NCBI GenBank assembly: GCA_000827495.1
Contig: KN817518.1
Location: 1,266,405 to 1,330,404 of the forward strand
Direction: 5' to 3'
Length of the DNA: 64,000 nt
Source: Hypholoma sublateritium FD-334 SS-4
Taxonomy: Eukaryota; Basidiomycota; Agaricomycetes; Agaricales; Strophariaceae
Shown here: in pieces, positions 1 to 11,397 of the stretch
How positions within the stretch are numbered: position 1 is the first letter of the stretch
How the letters are laid out: every line of letters starts with the position of its first letter
Made by a program: the position numbers and the translations under genes
Notes under the pieces: generated by a model
Database searches by the model: none
What the model was told of the DNA's origin: nothing
Seen by the model: only the letters and a program-made list of their open reading frames with translations

Positions 1-1248
1 CAACTGGAAGTTGTGGAAGTCAACGTTGAAAAGCTCATGGCCAAAATGGGAAATTCGAATCCGGCGGAATCGTCAATACAAAAATTAGAAAGGAAAAAGC
101 GGCAGAAGACGAATCGGCAGAAACAGGTCAAGGGCAGTGAGGAAGAGATAAAAGATCGACCTACTACGCCGCCTCGGAAAGCTATTAAAAGGAAAATAGA
201 AACAAAAACAAAAACGAAGCAGACAGTAGATTCTGCGTCGGTGTTACCGTTGAAGTCAAAGCCGACATCCGAGGGACCTCAAGAAAATCCTAATGCTAAA
301 ATGACCGCCCTGCAGAAGAGTATGAAAAATAGTCTAGATGGCGCAAGGTTCAGGTTAGTGATTTCAATTTATTTGTGGAATGTGTCTCACTTGTCTGAGA
401 AGACTCCTAAACGAGAATTTGTACAAAACAGATAGCTATCAGGCCCATGAACTGATGAGAAATGACCCTAAAGTCTTTGAAGAGGTGCGGTACGTTCTTA
501 CGAGCATGTGTACTTCGTTGATTGATTTTTCCAAACTAGTATCATAACGGATTTCGACACCAAGTTGTGTCATGGCCTATCAACCCCGTTGAACACTTCG
601 CGTCGATGTTTGCGTCGTATTCCCAGAAAACTCTAATAGCAGATTTGGGCTGCGGTGACGCTGCTCTGGCAAAGAATCTTTCATCCAAGGGTATCTCCGT
701 TATCTCATTTGATTTGGTGTCGGATAACGAGTACGTGGTGGATGCGGATATTTGTGACAAAATACCTCTTCCTGGATCAGAAGAATCAGGTAAACCTAAG
801 TCGGCAGGAGCGGGCCAAGTTGTCGACGTTGTTGTCTGCGCTCTCAGTTTAATGGGGGTCAATTGGCCTAACTGTATACGCGAAGCATGGCGAATTTTGA
901 AACCAGGGTGAGTGACTACCTTGAACATAGTCATTTCTGCGATTAACTATTTTTACGTACCAGGGGTGAACTCCATATTGCTGAAGTAACGAGTCGCTTT
1001 ACGGATATTGAGCAATTCCAAAACTTACTCGGATCTATCGGATTTCGGTTGAAGTCAAAGGTATGTCTATCTTTTCGTATCACAAGAAATCTGCTAATCA
1101 AGATGATTACCAGAATGACAAGATCAGTTCACATTTCATATTATTTGAATTCGCCAAGATTCCAAGGGCAAGCAAAACGCAGAAGGAATGGTCTGGATTA
1201 TTGTCAAAAGGCTCTATTCTAAAGCCTTGTGAATATAAAAGAAGATAG
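1..1248 (+). CDS. RRP8: Ribosomal RNA-processing protein 8 (25S rRNA adenine methyltransferase), 5' end outside window
   Basis: Class I SAM-dependent methyltransferase that in yeast makes m1A in 25S rRNA and acts in the nucleolus. The reading frame is open from base 1, so the true start lies upstream. A Lys-rich, basic N-terminal tail (about 1-300) precedes the conserved Rrp8 core. Exons read as 1-353, 403-486, 540-907, 964-1060 and 1114-1248; joining them gives the family block ARFRLLNE..LY..DSYQAHEL, then SWPINPVE, the SAM loop DLGCGDAALA, and CALSLMGVNW followed by EAWRILKPGGELHIAEV. The C-terminal half is complete, ending at TAG 1246-1248. The family match is strong; exon ends are inferred from protein continuity and GT-AG borders. 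Confidence 0.9.
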
Positions 1249-1770
1249 AATATTTACGGTAGGATTTACGATGCATACTTTTACAGACTTGATGACATGA
1301 TGTTGCTTCTGAGTATCTGTTTTATCTGGTTGACTTGGCTGCGGCATGTATACGCCAGGACTTCGTTATGACCACTACTTCGTCACTACTGCAATTCCGA
1401 GGCAACCAATGGGTTTCATGGCATGAAACTGCATAAATAGTATCAAGGCTATTTGATGAACATATTCCCGCATTTTAAGAGGAAGAGGACCACCTGGGAC
1501 GAAGGTGATTTTCGAGGTTATCGGCATCTAACGAAGTGACGGTGGCATATAGAGTTGTGTTCCACTTATAATCGTGTACTGTCTGTGTGACCATCCTTGT
1601 TAAATGAGGTTTGTTTGATCAATTTTGGATAAGGATCCAAGCGAACCATGTGCATGGGGCTGCAAGCTGTAAAACTCGACCCTATCGTATTTCTGTGGCT
1701 CCTATCTAGCTTGTAACGGCTAACTTTCGACTTAAATCACATCGTCAATTCTGCCTGCAACACTCATCTC
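1249..1770. other. Intergenic region RRP8-UPRT
   Basis: 522 bases between the RRP8 stop and the uracil phosphoribosyltransferase start. It must hold the RRP8 3' end and the next promoter. No conserved coding block, RNA gene or repeat was seen. Confidence 0.5.
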
Positions 1771-2880
1771 ATGGCTACTCGTGTCAACGTCCTTTCCCAT
1801 CCCATCATCAATGCAGAGCTGTCCAAACTACGACAAGCATCTACTTCGTCCAAGGAGTTCCGAGAGGTCCGCACTAGGATGCGCCATTGTATGAGCTGAG
1901 TGCAATGCTGAAATTGAATCTCAAGGGCGTAGAGACAATAAGTTTACTCCTCGGTTACGAAGCATCTCGTACCTTAGAGGAAGAGTCTTATGATGGGGTA
2001 TGTAGTGGGTCTTCTACGTCCAGGTTCCAGCTGACTTTATCGTTAGAAAACCCCTGTGGCCGCCTTCAGTGGAAGCAAAGTTAAACCTCGAATTGGCCTG
2101 ACTCCCATTCTACGTGCTGGATTGGGAATGACGGACGCTCTGGTGCGTAAGGTGATCCACGAATGGTATCGCCGTGATACTGATTATTGGATCGAATTAC
2201 AGCTCAAGCTCTTCCCGTACGTCTTGATATTTTGAGGTACACGAGACTTTATGGAATAGAAACTGCAGTTCTGCACCTGTGTATCATCTAGGCCTTTATC
2301 GCGAGAAAGTTACTCTGCAACCGGTTGAATGTCAGACCAAGTTAACTCTTCGCGCAATCGCGAGCGTCTTGCTGACCAGTGCGTTCACAGACTATTCAAA
2401 ACTTCCTCCCTCCCCTCCAGTAGACCAAGTATTCCTCCTGGATCCGCTGATTGCAACAGGAGGAACTGCGAGTGCGGCACTGGCCATGGTCACCGATTGG
2501 GGTATTGACGGTATGTAATCTTTCGTGTTTAATGTTTGCTAGTTTCTGACTTCCCATTACGCGGAGCAGTAAAGAACATCAAGCTTCTATGTATACTTGC
2601 ATCCGAAACCGGGCTGAAGCATGTGCAGGCAGAATATCCAGACCTGGAGGTAAGAAGATACATATATCATATTGCAGTGAACTCACAACCTGTTGACCTT
2701 TTTTTCATAGATCTGGGTGGCAGGGGTTGACGATAAATTGACTCCGGAAGGCATTATAAGCCCAGGACTCGGTGATTCGGTGAGTGACAACAAGTCATTT
2801 AGTCCTCGCTGCGCAGACGTTGATTACAATTTACCCATCGCGATTTGTAGGGAGATCGCCTCTTCAACACAATCCGTTAA
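1771..2880 (+). CDS. Uracil phosphoribosyltransferase, bacterial/plant (Upp) type
   Basis: Cytosolic salvage enzyme that converts uracil and PRPP to UMP. The spliced product is about 212 aa from ATG 1771, the length usual for Upp. Conserved blocks run in order: VLSHPIINAELSKLR, EASRTLEEES, ILRAGLGM (substrate-proximal), VYHLGLYREK, the PRPP-binding loop LLDPLIATGGTA, and the uracil-binding tail LTPEGIISPGLGD. At least seven short introns are needed. One uses a plain donor gtcaga and rebuilds the motif VEYYSKLP; another near 1870 uses a weak gtccgc donor. The signature ILRAGLGM is that of E. coli Upp and plant UPP, not the SIVRAGES-like form of yeast Fur1, so this is a different subfamily from the classical fungal FUR1. 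Family call is secure; the exact first-intron border is less so. Confidence 0.88.
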
Positions 2881-3545
2881 ATTGAATTCGAAATTTGGGT
2901 GGCTTACTCCCCGATGTATTTTCAATTTGGAAAGCGTGTATGAATCACTATAACGATACTAGTTTGCTCTGTAGACGACATCATTTAGACGCGAGTCAAT
3001 ACTTGCTGAGTTTAAGTACATGGGCGTTAAACTTTGGTACCTGGACCGCACTATGTGATCCAAAGTAAGTTGCAGTCTGATACGATGGGCTTCCACTTGT
3101 GAATTTCCATCTACCGCCTTCATGAACTTAGATAGCAGTCACAGCATGCGCAACCAAATATATGTGACAGAAATACTTGCTTTTTCTTCGATGAAATATT
3201 TAAAATATATTACACGTATCTTTGTCCCTACTACTTGGATAGATATCTGGTTGCTGGCCAATGAAAGGGCTCGGTATTAAATAAATTGCCTCATATTTAA
3301 TGTAAACTTATGTGTTATATTATAAGTTATATATTCGAAATATCTCACTCGGAATTAATCACATAATCTGTTGAAAATATGTGGTCCTGCACCCGGTCAC
3401 CGCTATTCTCAGATCACGTGATAAATTCGCGATTGTGAGCACAGATGGCGCATTTATCGTTATTCCCGCCAGTCATAGGCACCAGAAAAAATGGAGAAAT
3501 TTTGTCCAAAATCTCTTTTCTTAACTCTATCCTTTATCCTTTGCC
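2881..3545. other. Intergenic region with very AT-rich stretch; MET10 promoter
   Basis: 665 bases. The part from about 3165 to 3375 is markedly AT-rich. The last 130 bases hold the MET10 upstream region with a TCACGTGA site. No coding block was found. Confidence 0.5.
3414..3421. promoter_or_regulatory. TCACGTGA palindrome (Cbf1/E-box type) upstream of MET10
   Basis: A perfect 8-base palindrome 125 bases before the MET10 ATG. In budding yeast, Cbf1 binds RTCACRTG in promoters of sulfur-assimilation genes and recruits Met4. The position and the gene fit that role; binding in this organism is inferred. Confidence 0.55.
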
Positions 3546-6500
3546 ATGGGGTTGCAAGATTCGGGTTCGTCGACTCCTCTTTCCTTCACGACGACTTTAT
3601 CCCAACCTAGCTTTCCTCCTTATAAATCAGGTATTGTGGTCAATGTCACCCCCTATAACAATCCCCGCATACCCGCTTCTAATGTCGTGGAATACATTGC
3701 GTCAAGACCCGAGAACAGCGCATTTGTCTACATTTATGACGTTGCAGAACAAGTTGGATTTGGCACCCTTACGAAGGAATGGTCGAATATCGATACGACT
3801 GCGAAGATTGTCGACCTACAAACTAGAGCTGGTGCAGGACTAAGCCTCATTGGAAGATTGTCGCAAGGAACAAGCGTCGACGCTGCCAGTGGCAACATTT
3901 TGACAGCGTATACCACACCTACTGGCTTGACCCAGATGGCACCGTCATTCTCCTACCTACCCCATGCTTCTTCTGCTGCCCGACTGGTCATCCACGTCCC
4001 TACCGTGACGCCTATCGGAGAGACTCTGGCGCTGTCGCCTACACTTTCATCTCTTGCCTCTGTCTGGAATATTCTCCCGGAGAATGTAGCAGTGTTGTTG
4101 TCCTCCACTCCTCAACAAATTGCCGATTTTGCCGATCTTTCCTACAGGATCTCCGACTTCCACGTTATCCATCTCTTCGACCATTACAGCGCCTCTCGCG
4201 AAATGGGCCACGAGCTCATCCCTCTCGTAAGGCCCAATTCCACTCCGGCGACTATCCATACCGCTATCAAGGATGCCGGATACCGGTTTTTTGAATATCA
4301 CGGAGACACAACTGCGGAGACCGTCATCGTCATCTTGAATGGCCCATTAGCCTTAATTCTCAAAGCTGCCTTGAAAAATAGTGACACTGGATTAGGTATC
4401 ATCATTGTCAATGTTTTACGGCCATGGGACGAGGCGGCCATTCAAGCGATTGTCCCATCCTCCGTCACCACGGTACGCGTTCTCGACGATGTTCCGAACT
4501 CCGTCACGCAGGGTAGCCTATATGTCGATGTTTTTGGTTCTCTATGGAATGCGAACCCCAAGCGCGCCGTTAAGTCTCATCGCGTCATTCCTTCACAAAC
4601 TCAGCACTTCATCCAAGTGCCAACGGCATTTTTGCAATTCATTGACAACGTTGTTGGATTGAACGTCTCAGCGTCAGTGCCCTCTAGTGCCAAGAAAGTC
4701 CTTATATTTGGCGTCCCGGACACACCTCTAGCTGCATTCCCGGCATTGTTGGAGGAGTTGTTTGTGAAGAAGGTTGGTATCCTTTCTCGCCTTTTGACCG
4801 ACCACGATGTATTCTCAAAGCCAGGTGGAATCAATGCAAACCGCCTGATCATTTCGCGAAAAGATTCGGGCGACTTTCTTCCCATTCCTTTCGTATTGCC
4901 GCTAGACTCGGACAGCCACGGACATTCCGACTTTTTGGGGATTTTCGACCAAGGCCTTCTGAAGACTCATTCGCTTCTGAAGCATGCAAAGACAGGGTCA
5001 ACCGTGGTTATCACAACTTCGTGGCTGCGTGCCGAATTTTTAGACACAATTTCTCAAGAAGACATGACACTGATTCGCGAACGCGACTTATCTGTTTACA
5101 CCATAGACTCGAAAGCAATCGCTGCGAACCTCGTTGGTGCGGCCGGACCTCACTACGTCTCCGCCCAAAATCTTTTGTTGGAGATAGTGTTTCTGAGGCT
5201 CTATCTTGGTGCTGCAGCGACGGAGGAAGCAGTTCTGCAACTAGCCCGTACCTCGTTCGACGATTACTTGAACGGGGTATCTTTGTCAAAGTTCAACTCA
5301 CACGCATGGTCTGGTCTCCGTGTCGTTGATGCTCCAAGCACTGGGGAGACGCCGTCTGCTGCCACACCTGCTGACCCGCCTGTGTTAAAGGATTTTGAAG
5401 CGAACGCTATTGCCGTTGAGACCACCGGGGGCAGCACCGTTGTTAATGGCGCGCGTCTCAGCTCTTGGCACGAGGCTGCGAAGCACCTAATCTTCCCATC
5501 CGTGTTCGCTCCGCCCCAAGACGACAACTCTACGCAAAACCCAGCTTTACGCCCCGAAGTTCCTGAAGCCACTTTCCTTGTCACTTGCACCGTCAACAAG
5601 CGGCTCACGCCCTTGGAATACGACCGCAATGTGTTCCATCTCGAGTTCGACACTTCGAACACTGGGCTGAAGTATGACATTGGTGAAGCTCTTGGTGTTC
5701 ACGGATGGAACGGCGAGCAAGAGGTCCTTGACTTCTGCGCATGGTATGGTGTTGACCCTGACAGGCTTATCACGATACCAGTTCCCGCAGATGAGTCCAA
5801 GATGCACACTCGTACCATCCTCCAAGCTCTTCAGCAGCAGATCGACTTGTTCGGTCGCCCGCCGAAGTCCTTTTACACCGATGTCGCGGAGTATGCTTCA
5901 GGCGATGTCGATCGCTATGCACTAAGATTCATCGGCTCCCCCGAAGGAGTATCGACCTTCAAGAAGCTGTCGGAGAAGGACACTGTTACTTTCGCGGACG
6001 TACTGAAGAAATATAAAACAGCCAGGCCTGGTATCGAGAGACTGTGTGAACTCATTGGAGATATCAAGCCGCGCCATTACAGCATTGCCAGCGCCCAGAG
6101 TGTGGTTGGGGATCGTGTTGATCTCCTAGTCGTTACTGTTGATTGGGCAACACCAGAAGGTGCGGCCAATGTCCAAATCGGTATTGACGTAACTCATAAA
6201 CCCATCCACTGTAGGTACTCCAAGATATGGCCAGTGCACTCGCTACCTGGCCAACTTGAAGATAGGTCAGAAAGTAACGGTGTCGATCAAGCCTAGTGTC
6301 ATGAAGGTTCGTTAATCTTTGCTGTCAATGGTTCAAGCCAACCAACGATATTTGCTCCAGTTACCTTCTAACCCCAAGCAACCCCTTATCATGGCTGGTC
6401 TTGGTACGGGCGCTGCGCCGTTCCGTGCATTCCTTCAGCACCTTGCCTTGCTTAAGTCGAAAGGCGAGGAAGTCGGGCCAGTGTACTACTATTTCGGATC

Positions 6501-6890
6501 CCGTTATCAGGGCGCCGAGTACCTATATGGAGAGGAGATTGAGGCCTTCGTCCTGGACGGTGTGATCAGTCGTGCTGGATTAGCCTTCTCTCGTGACGGG
6601 CCGAACAAGGTCTACATCCAACATAAAATGCTCGAAGACTCGGAGGCACTAGCGCAGATGCTTCACGACGACGAGGGTGTATTCTACCTTTGCGGTCCTA
6701 CTTGGCCTGTACCTGATGTATATGAGGCATTGGTGAATGCCCTCGTCAAGTACAAAGGGTCCGATCCCATCAAGGCTGGGGAGTATCTGGAAAGCCTGAA
6801 GGAAGAAGAGCGATACGTACTTGAGGTATGTGATTCCCCTAGCTGTCATGATCAAACTGCTTGCTCATGCGGACTTCATAGGTATATTAA
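3546..6890 (+). CDS. MET10: Sulfite reductase [NADPH] flavoprotein (alpha) component
   Basis: Electron-transfer subunit of assimilatory sulfite reductase: it takes electrons from NADPH through FAD to the hemoprotein subunit (Met5-type). Predicted length is 1066 aa, close to yeast Met10. The N-terminal about 500 residues resemble the pyruvate:ferredoxin-oxidoreductase-like part of Met10 (start MGLQDSGSSTPL). The C-terminal half is a CYPOR-like FAD/NADPH reductase with RHYSIAS (FAD), SIKPSVMK, GTGAAPFRAFLQ (NADP), YYYFGSR and FYLCGPTW, and ends RYVLEVY. Exons read as 3546-6180, 6215-6306, 6361-6825 and 6882-6890; they sum to a whole number of codons. The first intron would be only 34 nt, but it keeps the conserved RYGQ..RY block. 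A TCACGTGA site lies 125 bases upstream. Confidence 0.93.
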
Positions 6891-7409
6891 TCTGGTACAT
6901 AGACTACGGCGGAAGGCTTTTCCGTGCGTAATGATATAATTGATATTATATCTATCATCAGCTCAAAGCAGAATAGTCTTCGATCCTTGAGATCTTTGTG
7001 AGAGTCAAAAAAAATGTCTACTCCGTGACCCGCATGTTGTCATTCCCACTTCCACGTTTTGATTCCATCTTGGCAATAATTTCAGAGGGCGTAGCAATGC
7101 TTGAGGTAAGGGTGGGCATTCTCATATCCCCGTCCAAGTTCATTATTTATTCATAAGCATTCCAATGGTATATCGACCTGGTATATCGACTATAGGGATA
7201 GGTAGGACTGATATGCATTACGGGCATATGCATCGGTTCCTAGGGAAGTAGTCCTTGATCGTGGAGATATTCGTGAGCGTTAATGGTAGAGATGAAAGGG
7301 GGGTATGCGTAGGGATGAAAGGGACCCCGGGTATGCGTAGGGATGCAGAAGTACAGATACAAGATGAGCCAAAATAATAAAGTATGAACAAAAGTCATAG
7401 AGATAAGGT
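6891..7409. other. Convergent 3' region MET10 / GH9
   Basis: 519 bases between two convergent genes, so mainly 3' UTRs. It contains a 28-base-period direct repeat (see separate entry). No coding signal was seen. Confidence 0.45.
7290..7346. repeat. Short direct repeat, period 28
   Basis: The 17-base word at 7301-7317 (gggtatgcgtagggatg) recurs exactly at 7329-7345, and gatgaaaggg lies before the first copy and recurs between the copies. It sits downstream of the GH9 stop. Confidence 0.7.
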
Positions 7410-9747
7410 CTACCCAGCCTTGGACAAGCTCCCCAAGCCCAGGTGAGTGGGCCGGACAAGCAGGATGATGTACCACGCGGAGAGCCCGACAACGACGAGC
7501 CCGACAACGGAGAGTACAATGGCCAACGCCAGAGTGGCCTTTTTGCTGAGCCCACTGCCATGGCATCCGTCGGTCACAGCAGCGTCGCAGGGCGCGCCTT
7601 TTGGTTTAACCGCGTCATACGCGCCGGCTTGAAGGGATGTAAAGAAAGGGTCTTTGGTGTCGCCGAGCACATGCATGGCAGCCAACGTCAGCATAGGCGC
7701 ATTGTAATCGAGTGCAACCTGATTGTCCGGACAACGTAAGCGACGATGCAAATGACATGGGATTCATGGTGCACACATACCTCAGTTTCGGGCCAATCGC
7801 TGCGGATGTCAAAGAACCTACCGAATCTGTCGGGTCCGCCAACGACGGCCCCGGAGAGAACATATGCTTCTTGAGCTGGGACGGTGTCGATTTCGCCAAC
7901 ATCAAATCCTCCCGAAGCCATTGCAGAGTGGGGATTTTGCGGTGAATTGGGGTTCGCGCCGACGATGTACGATACTGAGTGGCAGTTGATCAGAAGAGGT
8001 ATTACATCAATGGTACTGCCCATACCTGACATGGAATTCTTGCCGAGGGCGTAATCCACTTGGCCTTTAGCGAAATTCTATGCGAGTGAATTTAGAACAT
8101 GTCGCCCTGGAATGGAAGGGGAGTTTCGCATACCTGGTACGCGACCTTCTTCTCCGCAGTTGAAGCCATAGGAACATATCGCTCAAGCAACATAGCCGCG
8201 TTCAGAGCAGGGTTTAAACTGGCATCGTCGGAATCCCCATCGTAGAATAGAAGCCCGTCTATTTGTTGACCGATTAACAGAATGCCACCACATACATAGC
8301 GAAAGTAAGACGTACCTCCGGTCATGAATCCTCCCCCATTCGAGTTGACAAGATCATCGAAATAGGCTTCTGCGATGCCTTGCCAAGCAGTATAGTTTCC
8401 TCCGAGTCCCGAGTTAGCTGCATTAGCTTGCGCAAATAGAACTGGCAATCCAGGTGTTTTGGAATCCCAATTGAAGACGCGGTTCGAGGATGCAAGACCA
8501 TATTTTGTCCAATACGATTCTGCTTCTTGATAAGTGGTGGAAGATCCTGTGGCAATAGATAGGAATAGAGCAGCGATGGCTAGTTCGTCGCCATATCCGG
8601 AGGAGCCATATATTGAAGCAGCTTGAGGAACCGAAGTTTGATATGTTTTCCGACCGTTTGTCGCATTGACGGCAAACGAGTACAAAGTTTGGCCATGAGA
8701 GAGAAGGGTAGTAGAATACGAGTCGTTCCTCAGCGACGCCGGCGCTGAGTACACTGAACTGTTGAAACTGCGTGCCGCGTACAGATTCGAACAAGCTGCA
8801 AATGCAGCTGCCGCACCTGCGGCGGCGTCTGTGCCAGGATTGACATTGTTGATTGTGTATACTGGACGAGGAGAGGGAATGCTGCGATCTCCTCCCCAGT
8901 ATGAGCCATCTGTGTCCGCTACAATGATCGAGTTTAAATTGGGTAAAAATATAGATCGTGAATGACCTACCTGAGGCAATCATAACAACTAGCGTGGTAT
9001 CATTGGGATGGGCCTATAAAATATCAGCCTTAGAAATGAATGTCTTGTAGGTGTTGCATAGAATTGCCTTGATCAACCAGTCAAGACCCCATCGAAGTGT
9101 ATCATCCAAGTAAGCCGTTTGGTTCGCCATATCATACCCTTCATATTTTTTGAATAAAACTGCCGACAAGGAGGAAAATAGATAAACCTTTTCCAAAGTC
9201 TGTTGCACCCCAGCAAAGGGACATCAAAACAAAGCTCTACCATTTTACTGAGTGCCTTTCAGCTTTGAGAGTGGATGGATAACCTACTAGAGGGAAGGTA
9301 TCCTTGGAATAATCTAGGTTGTCGATGCTCGGTCAGCCTCTTGACTATAATATCCAATATGAAAATCCCATACTGACCCCCTGCATCGTAGTATCCACCT
9401 TTATGTACAAATACATCAGAACACATGGCAAGAAGGACGACTGCGTCGAGGTGGGGGCAATACTAACCAATCAAGTCAATGCCCACATCGAGGCCTTCCA
9501 GTATTAAGCTGTCATTGCGCCAAGGAACGCGATTGGTGGATGGAAGGACACCACTGCGTTGTTCGTCGTAAAAGTATATCAGGCTGCCGAGTAAACTGGT
9601 CCATCCAGGGTTGGGGTAACCGCCAGAGGTCGGCTCAGCGCCTGCTGAACTGTTTGCGGGCAAGAAAGGAGGATTAGGAAGGGGGAGCTGGGCTGCAACG
9701 AACGATGCGGCCGCTTGGATAAAGCAAAGTGCTGACAGAGCCCACAT
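7410..9747 (-). CDS. Glycoside hydrolase family 9 endoglucanase, C-terminal membrane anchor
   Basis: Endo-beta-1,4-glucanase fold that hydrolyses beta-glucan by inversion. Start chosen at ATG 9747, which opens with a hydrophobic signal peptide (WALSALCFIQAAASFVAA). GH9 landmarks after splicing: GGYYDAGDY near 9390-9330, with the Asp pair of the catalytic base, then FPLS-like, WGLDWLIKAHP, DTDGSYWGGDR, DAAAGAAAAFAACS, IVGANPNSPQNPHSAMASGG, and ETEVALDYNAP holding the acid Glu. After the domain comes a predicted membrane helix (LALAIVLSVVGLVVVGLSAW) and a short tail, so the enzyme is probably tethered at the plasma membrane or wall with the catalytic domain outside. At least eight introns. Divergent from the oxidoreductase at 9960 with about 210 bases between. 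Confidence 0.9.
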
Positions 9748-9959
9748 CGTGGCCGTGCGTGTGGTGGCAGTCTTGAGGAGTCGTCGTCGGTCGTAAGATG
9801 GAGGAGCAGAAAAGTTGTTCGAACGTCGTCGACCAAATATGGTAAAAGATGGAAGCCTCGATTGCCCACGTGTTATTCGCGCCATGCACATGATCGCGTA
9901 GATAAAAAAGGTGACATCACTCGCCCCAGCGGCCAGCCCCCAATCCACAACTTCTACAT

Positions 9960-11300
9960 ATGATTCGCACTATCAAAACTTGTGTGCTTGGGGTTGGGTT
10001 GGCTGGATTGACCTTCCACGTACCGTTCATTCTCGCCCTCCCCGAAATATTCACCTTGTATGCGGTTTTGGAGCGCAACCCCCAAACTGAAGGCGGCAAG
10101 GTGAACGAGCGATTTGGGATCACACCGAAAATCTATCGTTCTCTTGATGATGTTCTAGCGGACAAGGACATCGAGTTGATAATTGTCGGAACACCTAATG
10201 AGACCCATTATGAATTCGCGAAGGCAGCTCTGAATGCAGGCAAACATGGTCAGTAACTCTTATACTTCAATTTGCAAAAGTTGATTGCAATCTCAGTTCT
10301 CGTTGACAAGCCAGTCACGGCTACCTCAGAACAAGCCAAAGAGCTTGGTAGACTGGCTACATCTAAGAGGCTCGTTTTATATGCGTTCCAGAACCGCCGA
10401 TGGGACAGCGATTTCTTGGCTTTGAAGAAGCTGCTTGCTGAGCCGGAGACGTCCGACAAGTCTTTGGGTGAAATCACAGATTTTGAGTCGCAGTGAGTCC
10501 ATATAGTTCTTATAGATGACTTGGATTCTGATACTCGGAAGTTTCGACCGCTACCGCAAAGGCTTGAAAGGGACCTGGAAAGATCAGCCTTTACCTGCAG
10601 CAGGAATAACATATGACCTTGGGGCTCATTTGATCGACCAGGCATTATTCCTATTTGGACGGCCTACGCGTATCACTGCATTCATACAGAATATGAGAGG
10701 GGTAGGAGATCCTACTGTTGACGATTCAGTAAGCTTCTGCCCGCAACGAGTCGGCTGTTTCGATGTGCTGACGTTTCCGCAGTTCACGATTATTTTCCAC
10801 TACGACTCCGGGGCCAGGACCAGATACCCTTTGACAGTAACTCTGAGAGCTCATTGTCTTTCAGTCCGTGCCCCGCAAGTGCGGTATATTGTCCGAGGAA
10901 CGAGGGGCACATACACGAAATTCGGATTGGATGTGCAAGAAGATCAACTCAAAGTGATCTCCTCTCCAAGTGCAATTTTAGAAGAGAGATACGGCATGGA
11001 GCCTGAATACCTTTGGGGAACTCTGGAAAAAATTGAGGCTGATGATTTGACTGTTACGAAGTCCATGTGAGCAAAGGGTTGATTTACTTGTCAAAACTCC
11101 AAAATGCTGATATCATTTGAAGTTGGCCCTCTGCAGATCCTGGAGCGTACATCGATTTGTTTCGCAATTTGGGAGCCTCTATAAGAGGTGCAGAAAGCCC
11201 TTCAGTGAAGTGGGAGGAGGCAACAGCTGTTGTTGAGATGATCGAGCTTGCACATCGCAGTGCAAGTGAGAGGGTGACGGTCGGGGTTACCGCGTCATAA
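9960..11300 (+). CDS. Gfo/Idh/MocA-family NAD(P)-dependent oxidoreductase
   Basis: Rossmann-fold dehydrogenase acting on sugars, inositol-like polyols or related carbonyls; the substrate cannot be told from sequence. Start ATG 9960. The nucleotide-binding turn is VLGVGLAGLTFHVP, followed by [29 protein letters not shown], the family DKP/EKP motif with the active-site Lys. Later blocks are FQNRRWDSDF, DLGAHLIDQALFLFGRP, and the C-terminal sheet (RGTRGTYTKFGLDVQEDQL). Four or more introns; the DKP motif is rebuilt over the intron at about 10249-10296. The stop is TAA 11298-11300. A bZIP-type double site lies directly after the stop and belongs to the next gene. Confidence 0.88.
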
Positions 11301-11301
11301 T

Positions 11302-11315
11302 TGACGTCACGTGAA
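11302..11315. promoter_or_regulatory. Overlapping TGACGTCA and TCACGTGA (CRE/UPRE-like plus E-box)
   Basis: A full ATF/CREB palindrome at 11302-11309 overlaps a TCACGTGA palindrome at 11308-11315, giving two ACGT cores 6 bases apart. The site lies 83 bases upstream of the HERP/Usa1-like start. ER-stress bZIP factors (Hac1/Xbp1/ATF6) prefer ACGT-core sites of this type, which fits an ER-associated gene; function is inferred. Confidence 0.5.
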
Positions 11316-11397
11316 CTTACTTACACGTTGGCGGCGCTGCAGTACTTGATCATGATGTCCCCCTTTCTTCCCTCCATCGTTATAGCCGTTGGACTAG

